DNA of 64,000 nt, taken from NCBI GenBank assembly GCA_008704415.1, contig VXIS01000058.1:62001-126000 (forward strand), given 5' to 3'. The DNA comes from Sphaerosporella brunnea. Taxonomy: Eukaryota > Ascomycota > Pezizomycetes > Pezizales > Pyronemataceae. Positions 22,781 through 33,701 of this stretch are shown piece after piece. The translations under genes were made by a program, and so were the position numbers. Position 1 is the stretch's first letter. Every line of letters begins with the position of its first letter. The notes under the pieces were generated by a model. The model ran no database searches and was not told where the DNA came from. It saw only the letters and a list, made by a program, of their open reading frames with translations.

Positions 22781-22792
22781 GGGCTCATAACC
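22781..22792 (-). promoter_or_regulatory. Primer binding site, complementary to initiator tRNA-Met anticodon arm
   Basis: Directly inside the 5' LTR the minus strand reads GGTTATGAGCCC, the complement of GGGCTCATAACC. That 12-mer is the anticodon stem-loop of eukaryotic initiator tRNA-Met, not its 3' end. Drosophila copia primes with such a 5' half-tRNA, so a half-tRNA primer is inferred here. Confidence 0.7.
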
Positions 22793-22925
22793 TGTTAAAA
22801 TACGAGTGTTTTTAGAGATGTAATTCGTATTGAAGGTTAGAATCTAGTTCTAACTACGCAGACCCCTATCTCATCCAGCTTCACTATTCAGCACTCAACC
22901 GTGCGCAAGCCATAGGATTCCAACA
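22793..22925 (-). repeat. 5' LTR of the copia element
   Basis: 133 bp, identical by eye to 17937-18069; carries the element promoter. Target duplication ACAAC follows at 22926-22930. Confidence 0.95.
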
Positions 22926-23114
22926 ACAACAAACACCAGCTTAGTTAGACTATTAATCTACGAATGTTTTCCGTCGAGGAAGAGCATATGTTGGATCCCC
23001 TTTGAAAAGCGATGGCTCAAGACCAATTCACTAGGTATGCACTAACTCTAGTGTTTTCTTCTAACACAGTAAACACCAGAAGCGACCGGACGCTACTCGA
23101 CGAAAAAAAAAAGT

Positions 23115-23324
23115 ATTCGGACACTCAGAACCCTGTCGCACAGCCAAGCCACGCAGCGAAAAATCGATAACTTCTCTGGATCTCACTCAAAAGATTTGGA
23201 AGAAGTCTCAAAATCAAGAGAGAGCAGCTGAAACCCTTCAGGCATACAGAATTCGTGCCGACGATTTTTCGTTGCGCTGTTGCGTTTTGGTGGGGTTGAG
23301 GGTTGTTACACAAGGTGTCCGAAT
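23115..23324. mobile_element. Foldback/MITE with ATTCGGACAC termini
   Basis: ATTCGGACAC at 23115-23124 is inverted at 23315-23324, and an inner pair (CGCAGCGAAAAATCG near 23153 and its inverse near 23260) matches at 14 of 15 bases. The 210-bp span has no coding capacity. The termini resemble Tc1-like ends but a clean TA duplication is not visible. Confidence 0.5.
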
Positions 23325-24806
23325 TCTCCAATGTCGATCATAGGCTTCCGGCGCCATACCTTTGAATCCGGAGCAAAGTGTGGTCGTTTGATTCCCGCCT
23401 TGGTCGTGATATATCCAGAAAAAAAATAACTGGGATATGGGGGATATCGTTTAAGACAGCCAGAGATGCCGCTTAGGACGCGCATCACAGCAGGTCAACG
23501 CGGGAGGTACGAGGACTAAAAAAAAGTAACAGTTTCACAACCACATGTTTGTGTGGCTATTTACAGACTTTTCGGCATCTAACTTTCCGGCGCTGGTGTT
23601 TGGGGCTGTAATCTTATCTAGCTGGGTATGTACATCTGATCATGGCCTGTCACTTGCAAGTTCAATGTTCACTTGGGAAGTTGGGAGGTACGAAAGAAAG
23701 TTTACTCCGCTGCCAGCGGGAGAGCGGTTAGAAAGAGGGGTATGAAGAGTGCTTATAACTGGAACACCTGCACTTGGGCAGATGCGCGGATGGACGACGA
23801 TCCTCCACCCAATTTTGAGATTTCCAAGCACAATCCTCACCAAAAAAGCCTCTGAGCATGTTTTCCATCCTCCATATCGCAATTTTCCAGGCACCCAACG
23901 TTGCAACCCCCATAGTCTTTGTTTTGCGCAGGCGCCAGCAACCCCACCGAATAGTAGTGGTCCTTATATGTAAACTAAATTCTAGGTCAAGCCACTCGTC
24001 ACGATATAAGAGTTGTCTGCTGCAAAACTCACAGCCTGGCAGGTTAAGAAATTTAGGATCAGCGCACTGTACTTCTGGCTCTGGAGCGAGCAGCGGAGGG
24101 CGGGCTCACTTCCTATATGGTGAATGAGTAATAGAGTCGCGGTCAGTGATCTGACACTAAGCGGCAGGCCTAGATTGGTGAAAACTGACTCGCTGTTGGC
24201 GTAAGACATCAGGCTGAGGTTAGTGATGTCGACCTAGCTAAACCATGGTGCCCCGCCAGTGAGTGAAATGGGGTATACGAACACGCTGTCAAGGGAGTTG
24301 GCCATCTGCGACTTTTATTATGGCTAGGGCAGAACATACTAGCTATAAGATTATGACATCAACCCCACTTGTTAGCAATTCAGCTAGGAAGCGCAAGGCA
24401 CAAACTATCTGCGAAATCAATCAACATGCTTATACTGGTGAAGGAAGTGGGCTGTCGCGGAACTTACTTGCTTTCGAGTGGAACCCTTGAGTGAACGATC
24501 AACGAACGATCAACACAGATCATTTGCGGGAAAAAAGCTCACTTGTTGTCAAAACCAGCCACTGGCCTCGGATCAGCAATCGAAAAACACAGTGCGGGAA
24601 CACTCAAGAACAAGCGCACCAGCTGTCAGGTTAAGCAATAGGGCTGGGATTAGTCATCCGCTTTGCTAGCTCGGTCAACAGAAACTCACCGGCTTTCAGA
24701 TCCCTGTTAGCATCGCAGTAAAGATTTGAAAAGATAAGCTCACTACCCGCCGGGTCTAGTCGAGTTAGCCCAGATCACTGCAAAACTGCCAACAAGAACC
24801 CCCTCG
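23325..24806. other. Unassigned, gene-free stretch
   Basis: About 1.5 kb with only short frames lacking motifs. Confidence 0.35.
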
Positions 24807-24958
24807 CAGTGGCCGGTCTTCACCGGAGATCACTCAAAGCGGGCTGGCCCGACAGCAGGCTGGGCCGTTTGGGCTGATGCAAAAAGCCCGCCGGGCTGGC
24901 TGCTTAAAGCAGCCGGCCAAGCCCGCCCGGTTGTTTCGGCTGGCTACTGAGAACACTG
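24807..24958. repeat. hAT-type GC-rich repeat, copy 1
   Basis: Ends GGCTACTGAGAACACTG at 24942-24958 and is rich in AGCCCGGC/GCCGGGCT words. The sequence from here back to about 24795 recurs in inverted orientation at 33376-33555. CAGTG...CACTG ends are typical of hAT elements; no 8-bp duplication is visible, so this may be a fragment. Confidence 0.55.
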
Positions 24959-25741
24959 GGTAGCATAGTCTGCTCTCTCTATATGTCATAACCGCAAGCA
25001 GCCGAATACAATATGATTAAACAAAACAAACAAACCTACCACTGCATAAGTTGGGGCACTGCAAGTCGCTGAGGTCTTTTCATTTGTGCAAGACAGGATT
25101 ATTCGATGTCTGCCCCGGCTTGAAAAGTTTGAAAGGTGAGCCCAGCAGCTGAGCGGTCGAGCGGCGTTGCAGCTTGTTTAAAGAAGGCCGTTATGATATC
25201 ATGTCCGCGCCAGAGTGGTAGCACCAATCCCTCGACATACAACTGGACAGGAAAATAGCTTTGAGGGGAGGTATTAGAGTCGCTCCGAAGCCAGAAATTT
25301 CGCTCCACCAGGGACACCTCCATCTGCATTCTGGAAATTGAGAGACCGCCAACCGCCCTGTGCTCTTGTCTGATTTGGCCCTATTGTTTCTGCAACAGCT
25401 GTAACTACAGCTTTGGGGTCGCTGAAAGTTGGTAGCATGTATGGTCACTTGTGTCTCCCTCTGTCGCCACCATGTCGCGCCCCTCCAACTGCCCCTTGCT
25501 AGTAAGCTGCCGTCGCAGATGGTCTAGGCGCTTAAGTATCCACACCGTTCCACTGATTCTGATTGTCATACTTCTGCGGCTCTGGTCGAGGTTTACTATT
25601 CAGAAAAGTTAACGACTGAACTCGAGTCCCCAGACATCGATATCGAGATCTGAGGGCTCCATCGATTGCTCTGGAACACTGGACCATTCTTGAAATGGAG
25701 TTAAATGTTCTGCGCAATATATCGCATGTTTTGGAATAGAG
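24959..25741. other. Unassigned stretch before the kinase-like pseudogene
   Basis: No gene seen. The upstream end of the HeLo-like pseudogene could begin somewhere in here but I cannot read it. Confidence 0.3.
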
Positions 25742-26985
25742 CCTTCAACAGTTCAACTTCACCTGGCTACGTTGTTTCAAACGCTTCAGGTCAAGCTTCA
25801 GAAAGCGCGTTTAACTATCGATAGCGTTATCGGTGAAAAGGAGGCGGATCCAAAGCGGATCTCATTAAAACGGTTGCTCCGGAAAAAGGGCGATATCAAT
25901 GCAGCGAGGCTTGCGACTAGAGTTAAGAAGTCCCTTGATGCAATGCTTGTCGAGTTGGCCGAGTGGCACCGCATGCTTGAAGCGTCGTGGTTTCTCCTCG
26001 CACTTATTCAGAACCCGGCAGAGTCGACAGCGAATTGACGCACCAACGGGCCAGCACGAGCAAATCGGTCTCGACACGGAAATCTCTAAGGGACGCCCTC
26101 AACCGAAGCCTTAAACCCAGTACAAACGAAACCTCAATCTTCATTCCGGGTCAATCTCGTACTTTTCGGAAGAAACAGGACAGGCATATAGGACTGGAAA
26201 GGCCGTTTTGGTGGACAACCTCATTCCTCACCTTGTGGCGGACATGAAGGTAATGAGCAAGAATGTTTGAGAACTTACACGCATCCTATCCGTGGTGGAG
26301 CCCTTAAAATTTAGTATACTTACCTGTGCTGGGGTTATTCGGATTCGCGATTCAGCCCGGAATATTCAACGGTTCCAAATCGTCTTCCCAAACCCAGAGA
26401 ACCTTCATACCTCTTGGACCCTTCGTGAACTCTTGATTACTCGAGTTCGGCCCCACTCGAGGAGCGTGCCGCACATCTCTGGCTAGATCAGTCGTGTCCA
26501 TTCATACAGCCGACCAGAAACAATAATAATCCTCAAGGACGACGGTTCCGTACTCGGCATGCCGTTTCTGATGGTACTTGAGAACTTCCGACCGGCAGAC
26601 GGAAATACATTTTTCGTCGGCAATTCGGATTGGGAGAAAGATCTCTATCGGCATCGACTCGAGGGGGTCTTTATTACCGAACCATATAATATGCAGCACA
26701 TCTACAGCCCTGCTGGAAATGGGATAATGGGATTCGTTTGCTCTCCCCGACACAAGAGCAGGACGCTTCCACTCGGCTCAACGTCTCCAGCTTGGACAGT
26801 GGGAGAAAGCAAAAATGCGACTGCCAAGCAACATAGGCTCAAGATACACACAGATAGTGGTCATGTGTTTGAGTTGCCTGGACGCTAGCGACAACAGTTT
26901 TGGGCATGAAAGCGAGTTCTTGGATAACGATGGAATCTTAGTAGGAGTGCGGTACATAGAAAGTGTAAGTGATCTTCTAGATTTC
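25742..26985 (+). pseudogene. Decayed HeLo-like / protein-kinase-like fungal gene
   Basis: Pieces of one protein appear in order but in different frames. N-terminal part in 25742-26038: VQLHLATLFQTLQ...KRISLKRLLRKKGD...LAEWHRMLEASWFLL, the pattern of helical HeLo/STAND-N-terminal domains of fungal NLR-like proteins. Then SLRDALNRSLKPSTNETSIF in another frame (about 26070-26160), LTCAGVIRI...RFQIVFPNPENL (about 26320-26410), FRPADG...WEKDLYRHR (about 26585-26660) and CLSCLDASDNSFG...DGILVGVRYIES (about 26870-26970), the kinase-like end of the same family. At least three frameshifts and several stops separate them, and the MQHDIYSLGVCLLE block normally following LYRH is corrupted. Known relatives are linked to self/non-self recognition and cell death; this copy is dead. 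Confidence 0.72.
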
Positions 26986-27753
26986 TAGACAGTTTGAGAA
27001 GATGGAAGAAATCGTGGTAATTTTTTTCATACATATGCACAGACCGCATACACTAGTCCTATTCTGTTATCTTTTGTTGCTTTTTTCTTTCTTTTTCCAG
27101 CCCCGCCACGCGCGCATAAAATGTATTTTGTGCTTGTAGGGATCGTCAGCAGGCCAGTCCATACGGCGAGCTGCCCTCGATTTCAAGGAACAGGACCGTC
27201 GAAGGGGGACGTACCCCCCAAAATTGCTTTTTTTTTCGTGTGATTTTTTCTTAGAATGGCAACTGATGGACCATATCCGATAGTTTTAGCCTTGCCAAGG
27301 AGGGTTTTTGTTTTTTTCTAACAGAAATTCGCTTTCCTATAAGGCAATTTTTTGCCGCCAAGCAAATAAGGGAGGTATCGCTTATCCGAGAAAATACTGC
27401 ATCTATGTCCAACCACGCAACTGAGAAATTCACATCTCACATCTTGAAACCCAGTTGGTAGATTTGCTTATCTATGTAGAGTAGTTGGCGGTGGGGTTTT
27501 GCGTAATGTTACGCGTCAGCTACTTTTTCGCCCCGCCCACAGCATCAGGAAAGGTCTAGCATCAGCTATTGATATGAATTGACGGCGATTGAGTCTATCC
27601 ATCACACAACATCACGTCGAAGCTCCAAAATGGGTCCTTTGCAGCACCCGATTTTCCGGTCGGGGCCGCTTACGCGGCGCGGGGGCGACGGTGCAAAGCT
27701 TGTTGACCATTGAATCAACGCCCAGCCCCCATGAGGGCCAGCTGGCGCAAAAA
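26986..27753. other. Intergenic
   Basis: No gene. A GCGTAATGTTACGC palindrome lies at about 27501-27514, and T-runs at about 27229-27236 and 27308-27317. Confidence 0.4.
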
Positions 27754-28062
27754 ATGTCACCACCATCACTACCACTACCACCACCATACCTGCCGAACAG
27801 CACAAGCATCGACCGCGAAATCCAAGCCAATATTTCAATTCCCCCGCCAGCTTACTCTCGAGTACAGCCACCGCCGGCTTATTCCAACGTTAACCAGCCG
27901 CTAACGCTGCCGGTATATTACGGTCGCGCGGGGGGGCTTAGTCACCCGAGGACCGTTTGGCTCCGAAGGTTTACACCCGGAACGGCGGGGAGCTTGACGG
28001 CGGTTTTTGTGGTGATGGTGTTGCTGGTTGTGGTAATTTATGTTAAGCGGGGGAGTTGGTAA
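27754..28062 (+). CDS. Small PPxY-rich single-pass membrane protein
   Basis: 102 codons from ATG 27754 (context CAAAAAATG); an upstream in-frame ATG at 27589 gives a less plausible 55-residue extension. The product starts MSPPSLPLPPPYLP and carries two near-identical PPPAYS motifs (SIPPPAYSRVQPPPAYSN), the PY type bound by WW domains of Nedd4/Rsp5 ubiquitin ligases. The C-terminus is one hydrophobic segment (SLTAVFVVMVLLVVVIYV) followed by KRGSW, so a tail-anchored topology with a cytosolic PY region is likely. Such proteins often act as Rsp5 adaptors (inference). No homologue recognised; codon use and composition support a real gene. Confidence 0.5.
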   Translation: MSPPSLPLPPPYLPNSTSIDREIQANISIPPPAYSRVQPPPAYSNVNQPLTLPVYYGRAGGLSHPRTVWLRRFTPGTAGSLTAVFVVMVLLVVVIYVKRGSW

Positions 28063-29419
28063 TTGACTTGCGCGTCGGAAGGTTTGGTGGTTGGATGATG
28101 GCATCGGTGGTTTGGTTGGTTTGGTACTTGTGACGGCTTGGAATGCAGTTTCGCTCACCCGCAGCCACGGCGACAGCAAGCGTTTGCAGAGCATTACACA
28201 GCCCCCCAAAGTGGTTGCTCAGGCTGCGATGAGCCCCGAGCTACAGGATCCGCCCAGCGCACGACGTTTTTCCTCTTGGCGTGGTGTTGAACAACCTCTT
28301 CTCGAGCTGGGTTGATCTCGAGCCCGACGGTACCGGTTCGAAACGAATGACGAGTTTTCCAGCATGTTTGGTGCAGGACAGAATTTCCGGGTGGATCTAT
28401 TTATACTAGATACATATATACCATAAATGAGCATGTAATCTCTCTACAGCTTTGACAATCGTTCGTAGGGGATAGCCTTTGGAATTGCTCTGATAGTTAG
28501 CGAAACAAGAGGGAGAGGCCTAGAGGTGACACAATAAATGTTGAAATCGGTGCAGCACAGTGATTAAGTGTCAAGGAAGCTGGTGTAACAGTCAGTCCTG
28601 TTCCCTGAGCACGGGATATCACTCACTGTTGAGCCGATCCGCTCCCGCGTGGCCTCCACGTTCTTCGGAGGAAGTTCATTCCGATATCAGGCGCATCTTT
28701 TAAGTACGAGTCCATACATACCATACCATACTTCAAACACAAGAAGAAACCCCCATCGTGATCTCATCATCATCATCATCTTCGTCAACATCATCACAGC
28801 CCAAATGAGCCGTAGGGTCCGGTTCGTGAGCTCTCCGTCCAGACCTCTAGATCTACATACAGATAAGCCTCTTATTAGTTGCCAGGATCATCCCATAACT
28901 TGATACAAGGTTGAATACATCCCAGAATGACGTCATGGATCAAGCGCCTCGAGTTCTACATACTCTGCGTTCAATCCAAACTTCAACGGCCTTGTAGCCC
29001 AGCCGCCCTCGGGCCGGTACAGTGGAATGGGCAAACCACAGGTTCGCCGGTTCAGTGAACTGTAAAACGACCCTCAATGAGCTTACGCATGTCGTTATTT
29101 AGCAGGGAAACAACTTGACAATGGGGATAGTAGGTTTCTAGAACGGCTACTGCTCGTGGACCCGCTTTCTCTGCTATAGTGCTACTGCACGTAGATCTAC
29201 ACACATTGTACCCATATCGTATAAAGCCGATACTGTATTTGGTAGTTACCACGTATGTAGGCGTACATACTAAGTATATATGAGTGGCGATGATTATCTA
29301 TGATACAATACAAGTCGCCGTACTTAAAGAGAGTTCTTTATGCCCTTCACAGCCTCTTGTCGGCATTAAATCACAAGCCCGTACTTCCTCTGGGCCTTCT
29401 GGTCTGGGCCCGGCTCACA
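28063..29419. other. Intergenic
   Basis: No supported gene. A CAT-repeat tract lies at about 28766-28780. Confidence 0.35.
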
Positions 29420-30715
29420 GTTTCCTGGGGGTTCGATGGGACCGAAGAACTGCACATGCAGCCTTCGTCGCGATTTTCCTGAACACCACTGTTGGCGGGA
29501 GACTCATTGCGATAGTGCCGTTGGGAGCACCTTGTCACGATCCGACCGACGACGCCAAAGAATGTGCTCGCCTTAAACAGAATTGGGCTCACCTACAGAC
29601 TCAGTGCGTACGGTTTTATGCAGTTTGGGGAAATTAATCCTGACAGCTAGTTAATCTAGTGCCGTGTCGCCATCGTCGTTCGTTGCGCCGCTGTTCGCCA
29701 ACGGTAGCTGTGGTCCGTTTTCGCCGGAGAATACGCCGTGTTTGATTGGGAATTATGTGGATTATGCTATCAACGTTTCTAAGTAGGAAGACGTCGATGC
29801 TAGCCTAAGCGTTCCAATATTCGAGTTGTTTTCAAAAAGACCGGGCATGAGTATGTTTTCCATATTACATCCGGATATTCCCGTTCTAAAGTACTTGCAG
29901 GAATTTTGGGGGCTAATCGAGTGATGTTTTATGTTCACAGTCTTCTAGGGAAAAGGTGCTCTTGGCCTGTGGATGCATCACCTCAAGAATATCAGTTTCG
30001 CGGACTACAAGAGCAAAGCGTTTTCCGGAAAAGCCATTAAAATGGGTGCTGGCGTGCAAGGTTTTGAAGCGCTTCAAGCAGCAGCCAAACAGGGCCTCCG
30101 CGTCGTCACCGGTAGCTCTCTGACCGTTGGTATAGCCGGCGGGTACACGCAAGTAGGTGGGCACTCCGATGCTCAGCCCTACTTATGGACTCGTTGCCGA
30201 TCAGGCTTTGGAATGGGATGTCGTCACGCCAACGGGCGAACCTCCCATTGCCACGCCTAGCCGCAATGTTCCGCTGTACTGGGCATTGAGTGGGGGTGGC
30301 GGCGGGACTTATGGCGTGGCAATTTCCATGACCGCAAAAGCGCACCCGGACGGGGTGGTAAGCGGCGCGGGTCCGACCTTCACCTCGACCAACGTTTCTG
30401 AAGACGCCTTTTGGGAAGCCGTCGAAGCATTTCAAGCCACAGTCCCAAACATGGCGGCCAACCGTCCTACCTTGTAATGCGGGATTTATTCGCTCTTGAA
30501 CCCTCAACTTTCCCCGGACGCAGCAAAGAAAGGGTGGAGGACTTATACCAACCGTTTATCAACGAACTCAAAAAGCGAGGTATTGCATACACCCTCAACG
30601 CGGCTTCGTTTCCGACGTATATCGAGCACTTCAACCACTACTATGGCCCGCTGCCGTACGGCACTACTACCTCGGTCGTGGTCATCGGTAGTCGCCTCAT
30701 CCGTCCATGGTGAGG
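29420..30715 (+). pseudogene. Decayed FAD-linked (VAO/BBE-type) oxidase
   Basis: Recognisable blocks in order: GGRLIAIVPLGAPCHDP (about 29500), FVAPLFANGSCGPFSPENTPC and GNYVDYAINVS (about 29670-29780), IRVVFKKTGHEY (about 29820-29852), GALGLWMHHLKNISF (about 29955), GAGVQGFEALQAA and VGIAGGYTQVGGHS of the FAD-binding fold (about 30040-30165), ALSGGGGGTYGVA (about 30285), then YIEHFNHYYGPLPYG (about 30620-30660). These are the signatures of fungal berberine-bridge-like oxidases of the isoamyl-alcohol oxidase group, normally secreted. A TAG follows NVSK near 29780, and frameshifts lie near 29800, near 30160 and near 30465. No FAD-linking or C-terminal BBE segment can be read to the end. The gene is inactive. 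Confidence 0.8.
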
Positions 30716-31367
30716 GACCTTCCGTGCGTGAATTTGTTATTATTCTCAACCCAACCAAGCAACTGATAGCACCGGAGAATGAATTCCTGCGAGTAGGACA
30801 CACCGAAGAAAGTAACGGCTGTAGCGGCATAAGGTATTATTTACCTGGGCTCAGGGCTCACGACATTAAACACACGGGCCGCAGAGCATGTCCTGCTGCC
30901 TTCAGCCGCAACCTACACTGAGGGCGAGGTAGTATTGTGGTAGTATTGTGATGGAGGAGGGTATCTCTCTCTCCGCAGTGTTCTCTCCACAATGCATGCT
31001 TGTGGTTACACTGCTCAGCCTCTTGAATAGTCACGATGAATTGCGATCTTCGCTACGGATCAGCAGAGAGGGTTTAGTGGCACTTTGGTAATATTGGAAG
31101 TCAATATGAGATCTTGAAGTTGTTTTGGCTTTGCCCGGATCGGCAGTGGGGGTTGCGAACCCCTTGGAGGGTGACTTGACTTGTGGGGGTTGTAGGTTGA
31201 CGCACCAGTGCTATCGAAAATAATGGGCTTTTTTGATAGCGAGGCTTCAAGCGGGGAAAGTGTAGAAAAAGGCCGTCACCTTTGGATAGCCTTTGCCCAG
31301 TGGGTCCTTGAACAGCCTGTCACACGGACGGCCGCTCACAACTACATCACCCCAAAGTTTTCCTTCA
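30716..31367. other. Between two pseudogenes
   Basis: No supported feature. Confidence 0.35.
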
Positions 31368-32285
31368 TTACATTTGATCGTCCACCACCACCGCCTCTAC
31401 CGTCCCCTCTTTAACCACAACTGCTCTCCCTTCCATCGTCACATCCGCCGAATCCCCCTGCTGGTAACCGGGCACATCCCCCACCTCAATAGTGAACTCG
31501 CAATGTGCGCCATGTCGACTCACTGGGTGACCTGAATCCCGGAAACCCTCTCATGGAGCTTCAACCAAGCCGTAAGCGCACAAGCGGGGGCACCACTCGC
31601 AGGATCCTCCAAGGCGTCGCCAAAAAACATGCGGGCCCTAACCTTACACTTACACATCGACGAGGGGTTTGTCAGCAGCACATAGAAATAAGTGCCCACA
31701 AACCGTGGGTTCTCGGCATCGCCGCATCACGGCGCAGCCCCTCGAGAGCAGGGAATGGTCGTAGTTTTCTGAGCCCTTCGACCGTGGCAACTCGTGCTAG
31801 GATAAACACCATGTTTTCATCATCTCCGCTTGTGCCTCCCCCACAAAATCGACCCCCGCAGCCGGGCCGTGATTTGCTCGCAGCTGCTTCCCGGCTGGAG
31901 CTTTAGCTGCGGGGGAACGCGGCGGGGCCACGCCGCGATCAGCTGTGCACAAGTGCGGTAGGCAGTTGCAGGGCCGGCACGCGAGGAGGGCTAACTCCCC
32001 CTCCTTGGCGATGGGGGGGAGTAGAAGAGGTAGTTTGCCACACCGACGGTGGGGTAGGGGCTTCGTGGCCGCTGCTGGTGTAGATTTCGAGGCGGAAGTC
32101 AGAGCCGTGTTGCGAGTGGAGGAAAACAGTGTTGGGAAAGCCAATCGCGCGCAATCTTGGGCTTCTGGGCGCTGGTTAATGTGCGGGTGGAAGCCAGGTG
32201 GACTGTTGCCAGCGGAGTTCCTCGTGATGGGGCGAGGAGGATGTGCCGCGGGAAGACTTGAAGATGAGTGTAGGGGATACGTTGG
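31368..32285 (-). pseudogene. Decayed PhzF-like protein gene
   Basis: On the minus strand, from right to left: IPYTHLQVFP...RGTPLATVHLAS...SAQKPKIARD (about 32283-32150), FPNTVFLHSQHGSDFRLEIY with GHEA (about 32148-32075), then YPTVGVANYLFYS one frame over (about 32070-32030), NPRFVGTYFYVLLTNPSS (about 31710), ARMFFGDALEDPASGAPACA (about 31640-31580), and FTIEVGDVPGYQQGD...EGRAVVVKEG (about 31495-31390), stop at 31370-31368. This order matches PhzF isomerase-fold proteins (GHPTVG and EDPATGSA motifs). A TGA after GIQVTQ and several frameshifts break it; the motif Thr/Ser positions are altered (EDPASGAP). No function is retained. Confidence 0.78.
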
Positions 32286-33375
32286 TTTGATTTCCCGATG
32301 CCAAGCTAGCTTCCGCCTGCACTTCTGGTTGGCTGCCTCATGGGGCTGATTCGTGCAGTGCCGAGTGAGAGCAAGTGCTTAAAGCGAAATTGAACTCGTC
32401 CACGTGCCGATCTGCTTAGTCATCTGTTACCCCGCGCCAACCCACATCCACATTCTTGGAGCGTGTATTCAGAAGGCCGCAGACGTACTATCTACCTCGG
32501 TAGGAGGGGGAAGGTTTGGAAAATGGTCATGTAAGCGTTATGAGCGAAACCATCGTCACATAATGGTTACCGTGTAATGTTTTTCGGAAATAAGCTCTAC
32601 CGCGCGACATGGTTTTTATTTTGACTAACCTTACATAACGGTGTTTGGGGGTGCTTCGTTACATAACCCACCGCCTCAAAACATCGTGCACACCGAAAAA
32701 GCATTACGAGACCGGTTTTCCTTGGTAATACTCACATGACCATGAACCAGCTGGTAATGCTTGCGACAACAGCGAGTGACTTCAGTTCTCTCGCGAGTGA
32801 CATCGCATGTTTCACGAGTGAGATTGCGTGTTCGCACGATTCATCAGCCATCGCAGCGATGGTGGTGAGTGTTTCAACAAGCTGTCCCTCTGCGACAAGT
32901 ATGCTTCCGACTTTGGCATCACCACATCTCCCAGTTACTTTTTTATGCTGCATCAATTGCTGGTGTCGCCTCTGTTTTGGGGTTGCAGGAGGCGAGGCAC
33001 CAGTCGGGTGCACGCCTCGACGGTGACGATGATGATGATGAGATGATGCTGGCGATCATTTTGGAGGTGGAGAGGAGATAACTATTGCCTAGCGGGCACC
33101 ATCGCCGCGGCGGGTTGGATGCCCGCCGTGCGGCGAGGGGCGAGGGTGCGGAAGCGAGGAAAATAAGCTTTCTACTGTATAATCTCACATAGTGGTTACA
33201 TAATGGTTAGCTGGGAAATAATAGTTTTGCTCGATCCACCCTTATTCGGGCAAAATATTTTTCGTTTGAGGATTATGAGAGTACCACTGCGCAGATAATC
33301 CACATTTTTAAAAACCACCATACAATGCTTATAGAACCATTTCCCGAACCCCCCCCTCCCGCTCAGGGATAGTAG
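32286..33375. other. Unassigned stretch with CATAATGGTTA-type words
   Basis: Words such as TCACATAATGGTTACC (about 32556) and CACATAGTGGTTACATAATGG (about 33185) recur, with CTTACATAACGG and GTTACATAACCC at about 32630-32670. They may be degraded ends of an element. Frames of 70-96 codons between them on both strands are not recognisable. Confidence 0.3.
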
Positions 33376-33537
33376 CAGTGTTCTCAGTAGCCAGCCCAAA
33401 CAGCCGGGCGGGCTGGGCCGGCTGCTTTAAGCAGCCAGCCCGGCGGGCTTTTTGCATCAGCCCTAACGGCCCAGCCTGCTTTCGGGCCAGCCCGGCTGCC
33501 AGAGCATTGAGTGATCTCCAGTGAAGACCGGCCACTG
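33376..33537. repeat. hAT-type GC-rich repeat, copy 2
   Basis: Begins CAGTGTTCTCAGTAGCC and is an inverted copy of the repeat at 24807-24958 with mostly single-base differences. Contains the palindrome GCTGCTTTAAGCAGC. Similarity to copy 1 continues weakly past the right CACTG, so the true boundary may be a little further out. Confidence 0.55.
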
Positions 33538-33701
33538 CAAGTGGCGGGGTTCAATCGGCGCCGATAGACTTATGAGGATCTGTGATGTTATACTAAACTC
33601 CTATCTAGTGATCTCCCTCCTAGTCATCATTTCACACGGCGAACATCTTTATGTACTTTCCATTTCATAGCAGTAGTTTACATCACGGTGGTAGTATTTG
33701 T

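Larger units (their letters stand above)
17937..22925 (-). mobile_element. Ty1/copia LTR retrotransposon, complete, coding frames damaged
   Basis: 4,989 bp bounded by identical 133-bp LTRs (17937-18069 and 22793-22925), beginning TGTT and ending AACA, and flanked on both sides by the 5-bp duplication ACAAC (17932-17936 and 22926-22930). Order on the minus strand: 5' LTR, primer site, gag with two CCHC knuckles, protease, integrase, reverse transcriptase, RNase H, polypurine tract, 3' LTR. That integrase precedes RT defines the copia (Pseudoviridae-type) superfamily. All coding parts lie in one frame except for a late frameshift, but two in-frame TGA codons interrupt it (22051-22049 and 21742-21740). 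Identical LTRs mean recent insertion. Confidence 0.96.
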
